Origin: Roseobacter insulae | GTDB taxonomy: Bacteria > Pseudomonadota > Alphaproteobacteria > Rhodobacterales > Rhodobacteraceae | Reading direction: 5' to 3' | Assembly: GCF_019375555.1 (NCBI RefSeq) | Contig: NZ_JAHXDN010000001.1 | Coordinates: 845,501-909,500, forward strand | Length of the DNA stretch: 64,000 nucleotides | Shown: one piece after another, positions 34,390 through 43,355 of the stretch | How the letters are laid out: the number at the start of each line of letters is the position of its first letter | Numbering within the stretch: the stretch's first letter is position 1 | Notes under the pieces: generated by a model | What the model saw: only the letters and a program-made list of their open reading frames with translations | The model's database searches: none | What the model was told of the DNA's origin: nothing | Made by a program: the position numbers and the translations under genes

Positions 34390-34404
34390 TTAACACCGCG
34401 CTAA
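34390..34404. promoter_or_regulatory. CtrA-like box upstream of flgE
   Basis: TTAA-CACCGCG-CTAA (TTAG-N7-TTAA on the minus strand) matches the CtrA consensus with one mismatch, in the 100-base gap between flgE and motB. It could drive flgE-flgK-flgL-flgI. Confidence 0.5.
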
Positions 34405-34435
34405 CAGATAAAATGCGCCCTATTTATGCCGCAAT

Positions 34436-35269
34436 TCACCTAAGCAAGACAATTTCCACTCTGTTGTTGCGGGTCGCCATCGGATTGCGATGCACCAGTT
34501 CACGATCAGCGTGGCCGGTCACGCGCTTCATTCGCCCCGTATCGAGGCCGCCGTTCTGCAGCATCAGGCGCGTTCGCGTCGCGCGTTCGGCGGACAGATC
34601 CCACACCAGGTTACGGGCCAAGACCACCGGATTTGCGCGTACATGGCCGCCAATGGCGACATCGTTGGTGACTGTTTTGCTCACATCAGCGACCAGATCG
34701 ACCAGCGACTCCATCAAGGGCGTCGGCGTATCTGTGTCTTCTTCGAAGAGAGGCAGACCATCGAGCGCGAAGAGTTCGATCACCAGTCCTTCATCTGTAA
34801 TGCGCGTGACGATATGTTTGAGAAGGTTCTTCATCGCGGTCGTTTCACCACCACGCCCCAGAAGATCATCAATCGCTTCCTTCAGCTCTTCTGCGGTTTG
34901 ATCCAATTCGCCGCTATCAGACGCAGTGCCGGATTCGCCGCGCGACTGTTCCTTGCGAGCGGCATGTTTGGTTGTCGCGCCCAGCCCGTTCTGCGGCAAT
35001 GTTTCTTCCGAGAAGATACTGTCACCGCCAAAGGATCCGTCACCGCCGCCAGAGACCCGGTTGATCGGTATGGTCGGCGAAAAGTAATCGGCCAACCCCT
35101 TTCGTTGTTGCTCGGTCGTTGCATTCAACAGCCACATCATCATGAAAAAGGCCATCATCGCCGTCACGAAGTCCGCATATGCGACCTTCCAGGCACCACC
35201 ATGGTGCCCGCTGACAATGACCTTTTTCCTTTTGATGATGACTGGTGCCAGATTGCTCTGCGCGCCCAT
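34436..35269 (-). CDS. motB: Flagellar stator protein MotB
   Basis: A 277-aa stator subunit with an N-terminal membrane helix whose proton-carrying Asp is D33 in KVAYADFVTAMMAFFMMMW, a plug region (KGLADYFSP) and a C-terminal OmpA-like peptidoglycan-binding domain containing VGGHVRANPVV-type strands and LSAERATRTRLML, VTGHADRELV. The ATG at 35269 is preferred over longer frames that have no homology. motA is 13 kb away at 21395. Confidence 0.94.
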   Translation of the reverse strand: MGAQSNLAPVIIKRKKVIVSGHHGGAWKVAYADFVTAMMAFFMMMWLLNATTEQQRKGLADYFSPTIPINRVSGGGDGSFGGDSIFSEETLPQNGLGATTKHAARKEQSRGESGTASDSGELDQTAEELKEAIDDLLGRGGETTAMKNLLKHIVTRITDEGLVIELFALDGLPLFEEDTDTPTPLMESLVDLVADVSKTVTNDVAIGGHVRANPVVLARNLVWDLSAERATRTRLMLQNGGLDTGRMKRVTGHADRELVHRNPMATRNNRVEIVLLR

Positions 35270-35411
35270 ATCTCCACCACTCTCATATTCACCCGGAGCC
35301 AGTGATATCCCGAAAGGTCTTTCCACGAGCTTAACGCAGGGCGGGATTGTTCGCTTGCAGGAGAGCGAAAGATGCGCGCAGATGCGTAGACACAAACACA
35401 AGAGCGCCCGG

Positions 35412-36623
35412 ATGCCGGTTACAGACAGCACATATTCATGGATCAGGCTGGTTCTGACGCTGGCAATCGCGATGATCGCGAATGTCGGTATGTGGGCGAT
35501 CATTGTCATCATGCCAGCCGTGGAAGCCGAGTTCGGCGCTGGCCGGGCAGAGGCATCCATGCCCTACACCCTGACGATGATTGGCTTTGCCTTGGGTAAC
35601 TTCGTCATTGGCAAGGCGGTGGACCGTTTCGGCGTGACCGTATCGCTTGTCGCGGCGGCCACCGGTATCGCGCTCGGCTTCGGGCTGGCCACGCTGAGCC
35701 AGTCCATCGCCATGCTCTCCGTTGCGCAGCTTCTTGTCGGTTTCTCATCAGCCGTGGGATTTGGCCCGCTGATTGCCGATATTTCACATTGGTTTTTGCG
35801 ACGCAGGGGCATTGCCGTGGCGCTGGTCGCCAGCGGCAACTACCTGTCGGGTGCGATCTGGCCAATGGTGCTGGCGGATATGCTGGAAGCGACCGGCTGG
35901 CGCAGCGTCTACCTGTTCATGGCGGGGGTCACGCTTGTCGGTGTCATCCCCCTATCCATGGCGCTGCGCCGACGCATACCGGCCGAAGCACAGATCGCGG
36001 CCCAGTCTCAATCGCTGCAGAATGCGCGTTCGTCCGGATTATCGCCGCGTGCGCTGCAATATCTGCTTGGTCTCGCAGGAATTGGATGTTGTGTGGCGAT
36101 GTCAATGCCACAGGTGCATATCGTGTCCTATTGCGTGGATCTTGGCTACGGGCCTGCGGTCGGCGCGGAGATGCTGGCGCTGATGTTGCTGGGCGGCGTA
36201 GGATCGCGCATCGTGTCCGGTCTGGTGGCCGACAAGCTTGGCGGGGTCAAAACACTCCTGATCGGGTCGGCGCTGCAATGTCTGGCGCTGTTTCTCTACC
36301 TGCCATCGGGCGGTCTGGTTTCCCTTTATATTGTCAGTCTGATCTTTGGTCTCAGCCAGGGTGGCATTGTGCCCAGCTACGCGTTGATCGTGCGGGAGTA
36401 TATGCCTGCGAAGGAAGCAGGTGCACGGGTGGGTTTCGTCATGATGGCTACGATCCTAGGCATGGCGCTGGGAGGGTGGATGTCCGGATGGATCTACGAT
36501 GTCAGCGGGTCGTATCAACTGGCCTTCATCAACGGGATTCTGTGGAACGGGTTGAACATCGCGATCATGCTGTGGCTGCTGTCACGCAGCAGGCCCCGTT
36601 CCCCCGTAACGGTGCCGGCCTGA
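35412..36623 (+). CDS. Major facilitator superfamily transporter
   Basis: A 403-aa protein with about twelve membrane helices. The loop 2-3 motif is seen as GNFVIGKAVDRFGV near residues 63-76. The fold resembles oxalate/formate-type or monocarboxylate MFS carriers. Starts considered are ATG 35412 (chosen; the first helix follows within 10 residues) and ATG 35382. It is divergent from motB and convergent with trhO, with only 2 bases between stops. Substrate unknown. Confidence 0.85.
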   Translation: MPVTDSTYSWIRLVLTLAIAMIANVGMWAIIVIMPAVEAEFGAGRAEASMPYTLTMIGFALGNFVIGKAVDRFGVTVSLVAAATGIALGFGLATLSQSIAMLSVAQLLVGFSSAVGFGPLIADISHWFLRRRGIAVALVASGNYLSGAIWPMVLADMLEATGWRSVYLFMAGVTLVGVIPLSMALRRRIPAEAQIAAQSQSLQNARSSGLSPRALQYLLGLAGIGCCVAMSMPQVHIVSYCVDLGYGPAVGAEMLALMLLGGVGSRIVSGLVADKLGGVKTLLIGSALQCLALFLYLPSGGLVSLYIVSLIFGLSQGGIVPSYALIVREYMPAKEAGARVGFVMMATILGMALGGWMSGWIYDVSGSYQLAFINGILWNGLNIAIMLWLLSRSRPRSPVTVPA

Positions 36624-36625
36624 TC

Positions 36626-37516
36626 TCAGGAAGCGCCGCGCGCCCTGGCCAGTGTGATCTGCTTCTGCCGTTCCCGGAACCTGTTCTTGTCAGCCTCGGT
36701 TGTCTCATGCACGCAGCGATGGCAACTGACACCCGCCTCGTATTCCGGTCGTTTGACATCTTCCGGCAGAATTGGCCGCCTGCATCCGTGGCACAGCGAA
36801 TGCGGGCCTTCACGCAGCCCGTGCTCGACACTGACGCGATTGTCAAAGACAAAACACGCCCCGTTCCACCTGGTCTCCTCTTCGGGCACCTCTTCGAGAT
36901 ACTTCAGAATACCACCCTTAAGGTGATAAACGTCCTCAACGCCCTGTCCCAGAAGATAATTTGTGGACTTTTCGCAGCGGATTCCACCGGTGCAGAACAT
37001 CGCGATCCGCTTGTTGTGAAAACGTTCCTTATTCGATTCCCACCAAGCGGGGAACTCGCCGAAGCTTTCGGTTTGCGGGTCGATCGCCCCGTCAAAGGTG
37101 CCAATGGCCACTTCGTAGTCATTGCGGGTGTCGATCACCGCTACGTCCGGTGCTGAGATCAGCTCATTCCAGTCCTGCGGTTCAATGTAGTGGCCGACGC
37201 GCGCCCGCGGATCGACATCCGGCTGCCCCATTGTCACGATCTCGCGCTTGATCCGAACCTTCATCTTGCCAAACGGCGGATGGTCACTGGTCGCTTCCTT
37301 CCACTCCAGATCCGCACAGCCGGGCAGGGCGCGCAAATGGGCGATCACTGCGTCAATGCCGCTCCGGGAACCGGCGATTGTCCCGTTTATGCCCTCGAAT
37401 GCGAGCAGCAAGGTGCCCTGAACCCCTGTCTCTGCGCACAGCGCCTTCAGAGCGGGCCTCAGCGCTTCGGGATCATCGAAGCGTGTAAAGTGATAGAGTG
37501 CTGCGATTATATACAT
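36626..37516 (-). CDS. trhO: tRNA uridine(34) hydroxylase TrhO, rhodanese family
   Basis: A 296-aa protein of the YceA/TrhO family: N-terminal acylphosphatase-like domain (about residues 1-95), then a rhodanese domain with the active-site loop CTGGIRCEKS (Cys175, Cys181), and a C-terminal Cys-rich part with CHGC and CHRC pairs that could bind zinc. TrhO makes 5-hydroxyuridine at position 34 of tRNA using oxygen and prephenate-independent chemistry. It is divergent from the NAD-salvage genes. Confidence 0.93.
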   Translation of the reverse strand: MYIIAALYHFTRFDDPEALRPALKALCAETGVQGTLLLAFEGINGTIAGSRSGIDAVIAHLRALPGCADLEWKEATSDHPPFGKMKVRIKREIVTMGQPDVDPRARVGHYIEPQDWNELISAPDVAVIDTRNDYEVAIGTFDGAIDPQTESFGEFPAWWESNKERFHNKRIAMFCTGGIRCEKSTNYLLGQGVEDVYHLKGGILKYLEEVPEEETRWNGACFVFDNRVSVEHGLREGPHSLCHGCRRPILPEDVKRPEYEAGVSCHRCVHETTEADKNRFRERQKQITLARARGAS

Positions 37517-37651
37517 GGGCGCTCAGATAAGACGCCCGGACGGGACAGGCAAGAGCAGAGGCAAGCTGCGCAGAAACCGGCGCGCATGATCCGGCCATTG
37601 ACGCTGCGGACGCGGCCCCTTACCCAAATGAGGAACAAAGGAGTGGACGCC

Positions 37652-38260
37652 ATGACCCAGGCCCTGATCGTGATTGATGTGCAAAAGGATTTTTGCCCTG
37701 GCGGAGCACTTGCCGTGCCGGAGGGCGATGCCGTGGTGGGGTCGATCAACGCGTTGATGGCCGAGGCGGATGCCGTGGTTCTGACGCAGGACTGGCACCC
37801 CGCGGGTCATTCGTCATTTGCCTCCTCGCATGACGAAAAATCTCCCTATGACCTGATCGACATGCCCTATGGTCCGCAGGTCCTGTGGCCGGACCATTGT
37901 ATTCAGGGCAGTCTTGGCGCGCAGTTTCACCCGGACCTGCATGCCGACCGGGCAGATCTGATCATCCGCAAAGGCTATAACCCAGCGATAGACAGCTATT
38001 CCGCCTTTTTTGAGAATGATCATACCACGCCGACCGGGCTCGAAGGATACCTGCGCACCCGCGATATTGACACATTGCTCATGGTCGGGCTGGCGCTTGA
38101 TTTCTGTGTGCACTTCTCGGCCGTGGATGCCGCCAGGCTCGGGTTCAACGTCACCGTGCCGGAGAATATGTGCCGGGCGATTGATCTTGATGGATCGCTT
38201 GCGTCAGCGCGCGCGGCCATGCAGGCCGCTGGCGTGGTGCTGGAGGCGTCTCATGGTTGA
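37652..38260 (+). CDS. pncA: Nicotinamidase PncA
   Basis: This 202-aa isochorismatase-fold amidase hydrolyses nicotinamide to nicotinate. The catalytic triad is visible: Asp9 (VIDVQKDF), Lys107 (RKGYNPAID) and Cys152 (ALDFCVHFSA); metal ligands lie in QDWHPAGHSSF (Asp47, His49). The ATG at 37652 has AAAGGAG 7 bases upstream. The pncB start overlaps its end, so the two form the nicotinamide salvage pair. Confidence 0.96.
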   Translation: MTQALIVIDVQKDFCPGGALAVPEGDAVVGSINALMAEADAVVLTQDWHPAGHSSFASSHDEKSPYDLIDMPYGPQVLWPDHCIQGSLGAQFHPDLHADRADLIIRKGYNPAIDSYSAFFENDHTTPTGLEGYLRTRDIDTLLMVGLALDFCVHFSAVDAARLGFNVTVPENMCRAIDLDGSLASARAAMQAAGVVLEASHG

Positions 38261-39545
38261 TATCGCCACCCGCGTCTGGAACCACAAGTGGAAGATTGAC
38301 CCGATTGTCAGGTCGTTGATCGACACTGATTTCTACAAGCTGCTGATGTGTCAGTCGGTGTTTCGGAACAAGCGCGGAACGCGGGTGACCTTCAGCCTGA
38401 TCAACCGGTCCAAACATGTGCCGCTGGCCAAGCTGATCGACGAGGGCGAATTGCGCGAGCAACTGGACCACATCCGATCTTTGTCGTTGTCCCGGGGCGA
38501 AAGCACATGGCTGCGCGGGAACACCTTTTACGGAAAACGCCAGATGTTCCGCCCCGATTTCATGGAGTGGTTCGAAAACTTGCGGTTGCCGCCTTACCAT
38601 CTGGAACGCAAAGGCGATCAATACGAGCTGACCTTCGAGGGGAACTGGCCCGAGGTAATGTTGTGGGAAATTCCTGCGCTGGCTGTTCTGATGGAATTGC
38701 GTGGCCGTTCTGTACTGAACCGTATGGGAAAGTTCGAACTGCAAGTGCTTTATGCGCGCGCGATGACCCGCGTCTGGGAAAAGATTGAGAACATGCGGGA
38801 TATCCCGAATCTGTCGATTGCCGACTTCGGGACCCGCCGCCGTCACAGTTACCTGTGGCAGGACTGGTGCGTTCAGGCCATGCGGGAGGGGCTGGGCGGT
38901 GCTTTCACGGGGACGTCGAATTGCAAGATCGCCATGACGCGTGAGCTCGAAGCGATCGGCACCAACGCGCATGAGTTGCCCATGGTTTATGCCGCCCTTG
39001 CCAAAACGGATGCTGAACTTGCGCAGGCGCCCTACGATGTCCTTTCCGACTGGCACGAAGAACACGAGGGCAATCTGCGCATCATTCTGCCCGACACATT
39101 CGGGACCAAGGGGTTCCTGGACAATGCGCCGGATTGGCTTGCGGGGTGGACAGGCATCCGGGTGGACAGCGGCGACCCCGTGATTGCCGCAGAGACGGCA
39201 ATTGACTGGTGGAAAGCCCGCGGCGAAGACCCAAGCACCAAGCGCATCATTTTCAGCGATGGTTTGGACGTTGAAAAAATTCGCGCGCTGCACAGTCGGT
39301 TTGCCAGCCAGGTGAATGTGTCTTTTGGCTGGGGGACATTGCTGACCAATGACTTCAGAAAGCTTGTACCGGATGACAAGCTCGCCCCGTTTTCACTCGT
39401 CTGCAAGGCCGTCAAAGCCAACGGGGTGCCAACTGTGAAACTATCGGACAACCCCAATAAGGCGATGGGGCCGGCGGATGAAATCGCACGTTACAAACGC
39501 GTTTTTGGCGTTGGCGAGCAAGTCGCGCAGGAAGTGATCGTCTGA
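38253..39545 (+). CDS. pncB: Nicotinate phosphoribosyltransferase PncB
   Basis: A 430-aa enzyme that converts nicotinate and PRPP to nicotinate mononucleotide. Family features: SLIDTDFYKLLMCQSVF (residues 21-37), the catalytic-His region DFGTRRRHSY, FTGTSNCKIA, GIRVDSGDP and the C-terminal VKLSDNPNKAMGP. The ATG at 38253 overlaps the last codons of pncA. Full length. Confidence 0.96.
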   Translation: MVDIATRVWNHKWKIDPIVRSLIDTDFYKLLMCQSVFRNKRGTRVTFSLINRSKHVPLAKLIDEGELREQLDHIRSLSLSRGESTWLRGNTFYGKRQMFRPDFMEWFENLRLPPYHLERKGDQYELTFEGNWPEVMLWEIPALAVLMELRGRSVLNRMGKFELQVLYARAMTRVWEKIENMRDIPNLSIADFGTRRRHSYLWQDWCVQAMREGLGGAFTGTSNCKIAMTRELEAIGTNAHELPMVYAALAKTDAELAQAPYDVLSDWHEEHEGNLRIILPDTFGTKGFLDNAPDWLAGWTGIRVDSGDPVIAAETAIDWWKARGEDPSTKRIIFSDGLDVEKIRALHSRFASQVNVSFGWGTLLTNDFRKLVPDDKLAPFSLVCKAVKANGVPTVKLSDNPNKAMGPADEIARYKRVFGVGEQVAQEVIV

Positions 39546-39585
39546 TCACAGCGCAATTATTCCATTGCTTTCATCAGGATAAGAG

Positions 39586-40509
39586 ATGCCACACGACAGC
39601 CACACCACCCACGATGCTGCGGAAGACACGCGCAACAAAGACATCAAAATTTACATCAACGGTGACCTCGTGCACCGCGATGATGCGAAGGTATCTGTCT
39701 ATGACAGCGGCTTCCTGCTGGGTGACGGTATGTGGGAAGGGATGCGCCTCTATAACGGCACATGGGCATTTTTTGATGAACATATGGACCGTTTTTTCGC
39801 CTCCTGCAAAACGGTCTCTCTGGATGTGGGGCTGGACCGGGCGGGTGTGCTCGATGCGCTGACGCGGACCGCCAAGGCCAACGGAATGACACATGATGTG
39901 CACTGCCGGCTGATGCTCACCCGGGGCGTTAAGGTCAAACCGTTTCAACATCCCTCGCTCAGCCGGTCTGGTCCGACGCTGGTGATCATCATGGAGCATT
40001 CCAAACCGGTGAACAGTCTGCAGTCCGAAGGCATTCGTCTGGCATGCGTGCCGCAGGTCCGTGGGTTGCCGACATCGCAGGATCCGAAGCTGAACAGCCA
40101 CTCCAAGCTGAATTGTGTTATCGCCTGTCTGCAGGCGGAACAGGCCGGTGCCGACGAAGCCCTCATGCTGGACCCGCATGGTTTCGTGAACACGACAAAT
40201 GCGTGCAACTTCTTTGTCGTTCGCAAGGGCGAGGTTTGGACATCGACGGGCGACTATTGCATGAATGGCGTCACCCGCCAGAAGGTTATCGACGTCTGCC
40301 GTCAAGACGGCATTCCTGTGTTTGAACAAAACTTTTCGCTCTACGAGGCTTACGGCGCGGATGAGGCGTTTTTAACCGGTACATTCGGGGCGCAAACACC
40401 TGTTGCCAGTATCGATGGTAAAGCAATCGGGAGCGGCGCGCGCCCGGTTACGGCGCGTATTCAGCAGCTCTACAAAGCGCTTGTGGCGGCGAATACAGAC
40501 CGGAAGTGA
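39586..40509 (+). CDS. Class IV aminotransferase (D-amino-acid / branched-chain type)
   Basis: A 307-aa PLP enzyme of fold type IV. The Schiff-base Lys is K174 in NSHSKLNCVIA, and the N-terminal SVYDSGFLLGDGMWEGMRLYNG stretch and the later GFVNTTNACNFFVV and NGVTRQKVIDVC segments are typical. D-alanine, branched-chain and aminodeoxychorismate enzymes share these marks, so the substrate is open. It lies 40 bases after pncB and converges on the hydroxyacid dehydrogenase operon, which may make it part of that pathway. Confidence 0.88.
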   Translation: MPHDSHTTHDAAEDTRNKDIKIYINGDLVHRDDAKVSVYDSGFLLGDGMWEGMRLYNGTWAFFDEHMDRFFASCKTVSLDVGLDRAGVLDALTRTAKANGMTHDVHCRLMLTRGVKVKPFQHPSLSRSGPTLVIIMEHSKPVNSLQSEGIRLACVPQVRGLPTSQDPKLNSHSKLNCVIACLQAEQAGADEALMLDPHGFVNTTNACNFFVVRKGEVWTSTGDYCMNGVTRQKVIDVCRQDGIPVFEQNFSLYEAYGADEAFLTGTFGAQTPVASIDGKAIGSGARPVTARIQQLYKALVAANTDRK

Positions 40510-40531
40510 TTTCAATACGCAAACGTATGGG

Positions 40532-41494
40532 TCAGTAGCCGCGTTCAGGGTCAACAACGTTCCTGAGGTCTTCCCCCATTTTCCACCGTGTCACATTCTC
40601 ACAAAACAAGGCCATTGACGCGGCATCCCAGGCGTCAAAGACACTGGAGCAATGCGGTGAAACAAGGGTGTTTGGCAGATCCCAATAGGGGCTGTCGGCG
40701 GGCAGCGGCTCGGTCTCGAAAACATCCAGCGCGGCACCCTTCAGTATGCCATCATTCATGGCTGCGCAGATAGCCGCAGCATTCACCACACCACCACGAG
40801 AGACGTCGACCAACACCGCTCCGGGTTTTATCGCGTCAAAAACGGCCCTGCCGAACAGATTGCGCGTACTGTCCAGCAACGGGGCGCTGACAACGATGAA
40901 ATCAGCCTGTCCGCACAGCGCAACCAGATCGCCTGCCCCATGCACGGCGTCCACGTCCGTCATGGGGGCTGGGCGCGCCCGTGTGCCTATGACCGTCATG
41001 CCGAAGGCTTTCGCTCTTTTTGCGACGGCCCGGCCTGTGTGCCCAAGACCCGCAATCAGAACGGTCTTCCCAAACAGTGGCGTCATGCGCCTTGCAGACC
41101 AGACCCGGCGCATTTTGTCTTCCTGAAGTCCGGGGATACCCAACGAAAAGTGCAGGAAAGATCCAAAGACGTATTCCGCCATCATTTCAGCTGCAACACC
41201 AGCCGCATTGGTAACGGTTGTTTGCGCAGTATCCCACTTTCCAAGGTGATCGACGCCGGAGCCGCCCACGGCAATCCACGCCGGGCCGTGCGGTCCGAGC
41301 AGGGCTTTCGCTGGAAACGTTGCCGTGCCGTCGAAACGAATACTGTAGACAGCGTCGGGTTGTGCGACTTCCAGCAGGGCAGGCAGGTCGGTATACGTAG
41401 AACAGGCCGTCACATCGATGTCCGGGTGTGCCTTTGAAAGCTGTTCAATCAGGGCCTCCGGGTTTTGCGCATGGACGATGATTTTCACGGGCAT
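40532..41494 (-). CDS. D-2-hydroxyacid dehydrogenase
   Basis: A 320-aa NAD(P)-dependent dehydrogenase: nucleotide-binding motif GLGHTGRA at residues 149-156, the conserved substrate-binding Arg region DVSRGGVVNAAAI, the DVFETEPLPADSPYWDLPN stretch with acidic residue, and catalytic His in SPHCS. It reduces a 2-oxoacid to a D-2-hydroxyacid or the reverse. It overlaps the racemase-like gene by 10 bases at the end of the hyuA-hyuB-hisC-like-racemase operon. Confidence 0.92.
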   Translation of the reverse strand: MPVKIIVHAQNPEALIEQLSKAHPDIDVTACSTYTDLPALLEVAQPDAVYSIRFDGTATFPAKALLGPHGPAWIAVGGSGVDHLGKWDTAQTTVTNAAGVAAEMMAEYVFGSFLHFSLGIPGLQEDKMRRVWSARRMTPLFGKTVLIAGLGHTGRAVAKRAKAFGMTVIGTRARPAPMTDVDAVHGAGDLVALCGQADFIVVSAPLLDSTRNLFGRAVFDAIKPGAVLVDVSRGGVVNAAAICAAMNDGILKGAALDVFETEPLPADSPYWDLPNTLVSPHCSSVFDAWDAASMALFCENVTRWKMGEDLRNVVDPERGY

Positions 41495-42276
41495 TCCTTC
41501 CGGTTGGCAACAGAGTCTTCAAGGGCGGCGCTCAGGTCGGAGCCGAAGAGCCGCCCCAAAGCTGCATGCGCAGTCGGAAGTTTAAGATAACGCAAGGCTT
41601 GAAACAGCATTGCCTGATTGGAGGTGATAACGGGTTTGCCGGTGTCGGCCTCCAGAGCGCTGATGACTTCAACCGCCCGCATGTCAGTGCAGGACAAAAC
41701 AATCGCGTCAGCCGCGGCGCTGTCGGCCTGTTTGCCCAGATCGAATACCTGCCGGGGCGTCATACTGCCCTGTCCCACGTTGTCGAGCGTCTCGCCGACA
41801 TCCGCACGAGAGACCGTCTCGATGCCGAAGCAGTGAAGGAAGGCAATCGCCTGATCATTCAATACGCTTACGTATGGTGATGCAAATGCGATACGCGTCG
41901 CGCCCATATGAGTGAGGGCATGCACCAATGCTCCGGCGGCGGTCACCGTGTAGGCGCCCCCGTGCTGCCAGATCCGGGTGGCGAGATCGCGGTCGAACTC
42001 CGGCCCATGGGCGAGTGTCGCCGAAGTGCAGCCATAGATCATCACATCGGGTTGAACCCCTGCCAGCAGACGAATGGGCTCTTCCATGTCTGCTGCGCCC
42101 AAGGCGGCCATTTGATGCGCATCTGGTATTTCATGGGCATCGTATCCGCCCAATCGGGCAAAATGGACAGACACCCTCGGGGGACACATCATGGCCATAT
42201 CCGGTTCCAGATTGGTGTTGGTGAAAGGCACGAAGACCCCAATGCGCGCTTGTGTTCTGGCATCTGAGTTCATCAT
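41485..42276 (-). CDS. Asp/Glu racemase superfamily enzyme, maleate isomerase / arylmalonate decarboxylase-like
   Basis: A 263-aa protein with the two-Cys active site of the superfamily: Cys83 in YGCTSATLAHG and Cys196 in LSCTDMRA. The N-terminal VFVPFTNTNLEPD and the FASPYVSVLN segment are typical of maleate cis-trans isomerase, EutA and arylmalonate decarboxylase relatives rather than true glutamate racemase. The ATG overlaps the stop of the HisC-like gene. The substrate is unknown; an isomerase or decarboxylase step on a small diacid is plausible. Confidence 0.85.
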   Translation of the reverse strand: MMNSDARTQARIGVFVPFTNTNLEPDMAMMCPPRVSVHFARLGGYDAHEIPDAHQMAALGAADMEEPIRLLAGVQPDVMIYGCTSATLAHGPEFDRDLATRIWQHGGAYTVTAAGALVHALTHMGATRIAFASPYVSVLNDQAIAFLHCFGIETVSRADVGETLDNVGQGSMTPRQVFDLGKQADSAAADAIVLSCTDMRAVEVISALEADTGKPVITSNQAMLFQALRYLKLPTAHAALGRLFGSDLSAALEDSVANRKECP

Positions 42277-43355
42277 GGGAGCCCTTGATTGCTTTGGGAT
42301 GCCAGGACCCGGATAACGGATTTCATGTGAGTCTCCTGCGAAATTGTCAGGCGAAGACAGTTTGGCAGACCGTAGCCGCCCATGCCGCGCGCCACAAACC
42401 CGTGTCGGCGCAGCGCGGCATCCGCAGCCGTCGCATCAGCTTCCGACTTGAATGGGATCAGAACGAAATTCGTGTCGCTGGCGGGTGGCTCAAGGCCGAG
42501 ATCTTTCAGAGACAGGCTGAAGGCGAGACGGATTTCTTTTGTCAGGCGCGTCGTGTGACGCATATAGGTGTGATCCGCTACTGCGGCGGTGGCAGCGGCC
42601 TGGCTGACAGAGCTCACGTTGTTTGGGGTCAGTATCTTTCGAAGCTGTGTGGCGACGTCAGGCGGAAAGTAGCCCCACCCGACCCGCATGCTGGCCAGTC
42701 CATAGGCTTTCGAGAGTGTCCGCAGAACGACCGTATCGCCGCGGTCGACCAGATTAAATGCTGACTGGTCTGTCCCGTCGGCGAATTCGCCATAGGCTTC
42801 ATCGATGATCAGAAGGGTGCCATCGGCAAGGTCATTACGCAGGGCAATGAGATCGCTTGTAGGTATGCGTGTACCGGTGGGATTGCCCGGGTTGGCAATG
42901 AAAACAAGGCGGGTCTGTGCGGTCGACGTCGCCAGCAAACTGTCGATACTGACTTTGAAGCCATTTTCCTTGGCGGCAACAAGCCGCGACCCGACTCGCT
43001 CTGACGCCGTTCGGAAAAACGCATAACTGTACTCCGAAGCGAGCGCGATGTTTCGGTCATCCAAATAACATTGCGCCAAGGCCGCGATCAGCTCCATAGA
43101 CCCGGCGCCGCACAATATGTTTTCCGCCTTAAGGCCATGGCGCCCGGCCAGCTCTGTCCTCAGATCAGACCAGTCCGGGTCAGGATACAACTGACCATAC
43201 GCAAGCGCATTTTTTGCTGCTGCAATAGCCTGCGGCGACGGCGGACGGAGGCTTTCATTCTGAGCCAGGGAGATCATGTCTTGATCACTTGCGGCCGGCA
43301 GGCTGGCCAATGCATAAGGTGCCATTCCGGTGATATGTTGCAATGGGGGGATCAT
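42273..43355 (-). CDS. Histidinol-phosphate aminotransferase-like PLP enzyme
   Basis: A 360-aa fold type I aminotransferase: FIANPGNPTGT at residues 152-162, DEAYGEF near 185-191, the PLP Lys K216 in LRTLSKAYGLASMRVGWGY, and AQNESLRPPSPQA near the start, the substrate region of HisC-like enzymes. Its position between hyuB and a racemase-like gene, with 4-base overlaps on both sides, argues for a catabolic role in this operon rather than histidine synthesis. Confidence 0.88.
   Translation of the reverse strand: MIPPLQHITGMAPYALASLPAASDQDMISLAQNESLRPPSPQAIAAAKNALAYGQLYPDPDWSDLRTELAGRHGLKAENILCGAGSMELIAALAQCYLDDRNIALASEYSYAFFRTASERVGSRLVAAKENGFKVSIDSLLATSTAQTRLVFIANPGNPTGTRIPTSDLIALRNDLADGTLLIIDEAYGEFADGTDQSAFNLVDRGDTVVLRTLSKAYGLASMRVGWGYFPPDVATQLRKILTPNNVSSVSQAAATAAVADHTYMRHTTRLTKEIRLAFSLSLKDLGLEPPASDTNFVLIPFKSEADATAADAALRRHGFVARGMGGYGLPNCLRLTISQETHMKSVIRVLASQSNQGLP

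Noticed and set aside
35789-37156. A 455-codon plus-strand frame across the MFS gene and trhO
   Set aside because: Out of frame with the MFS gene and antisense to trhO, both of which have clear motifs.
38151-39293. A 380-codon minus-strand frame opposite pncB
   Set aside because: Shadow of pncB; His/Gln/Arg-rich composition and no motif.
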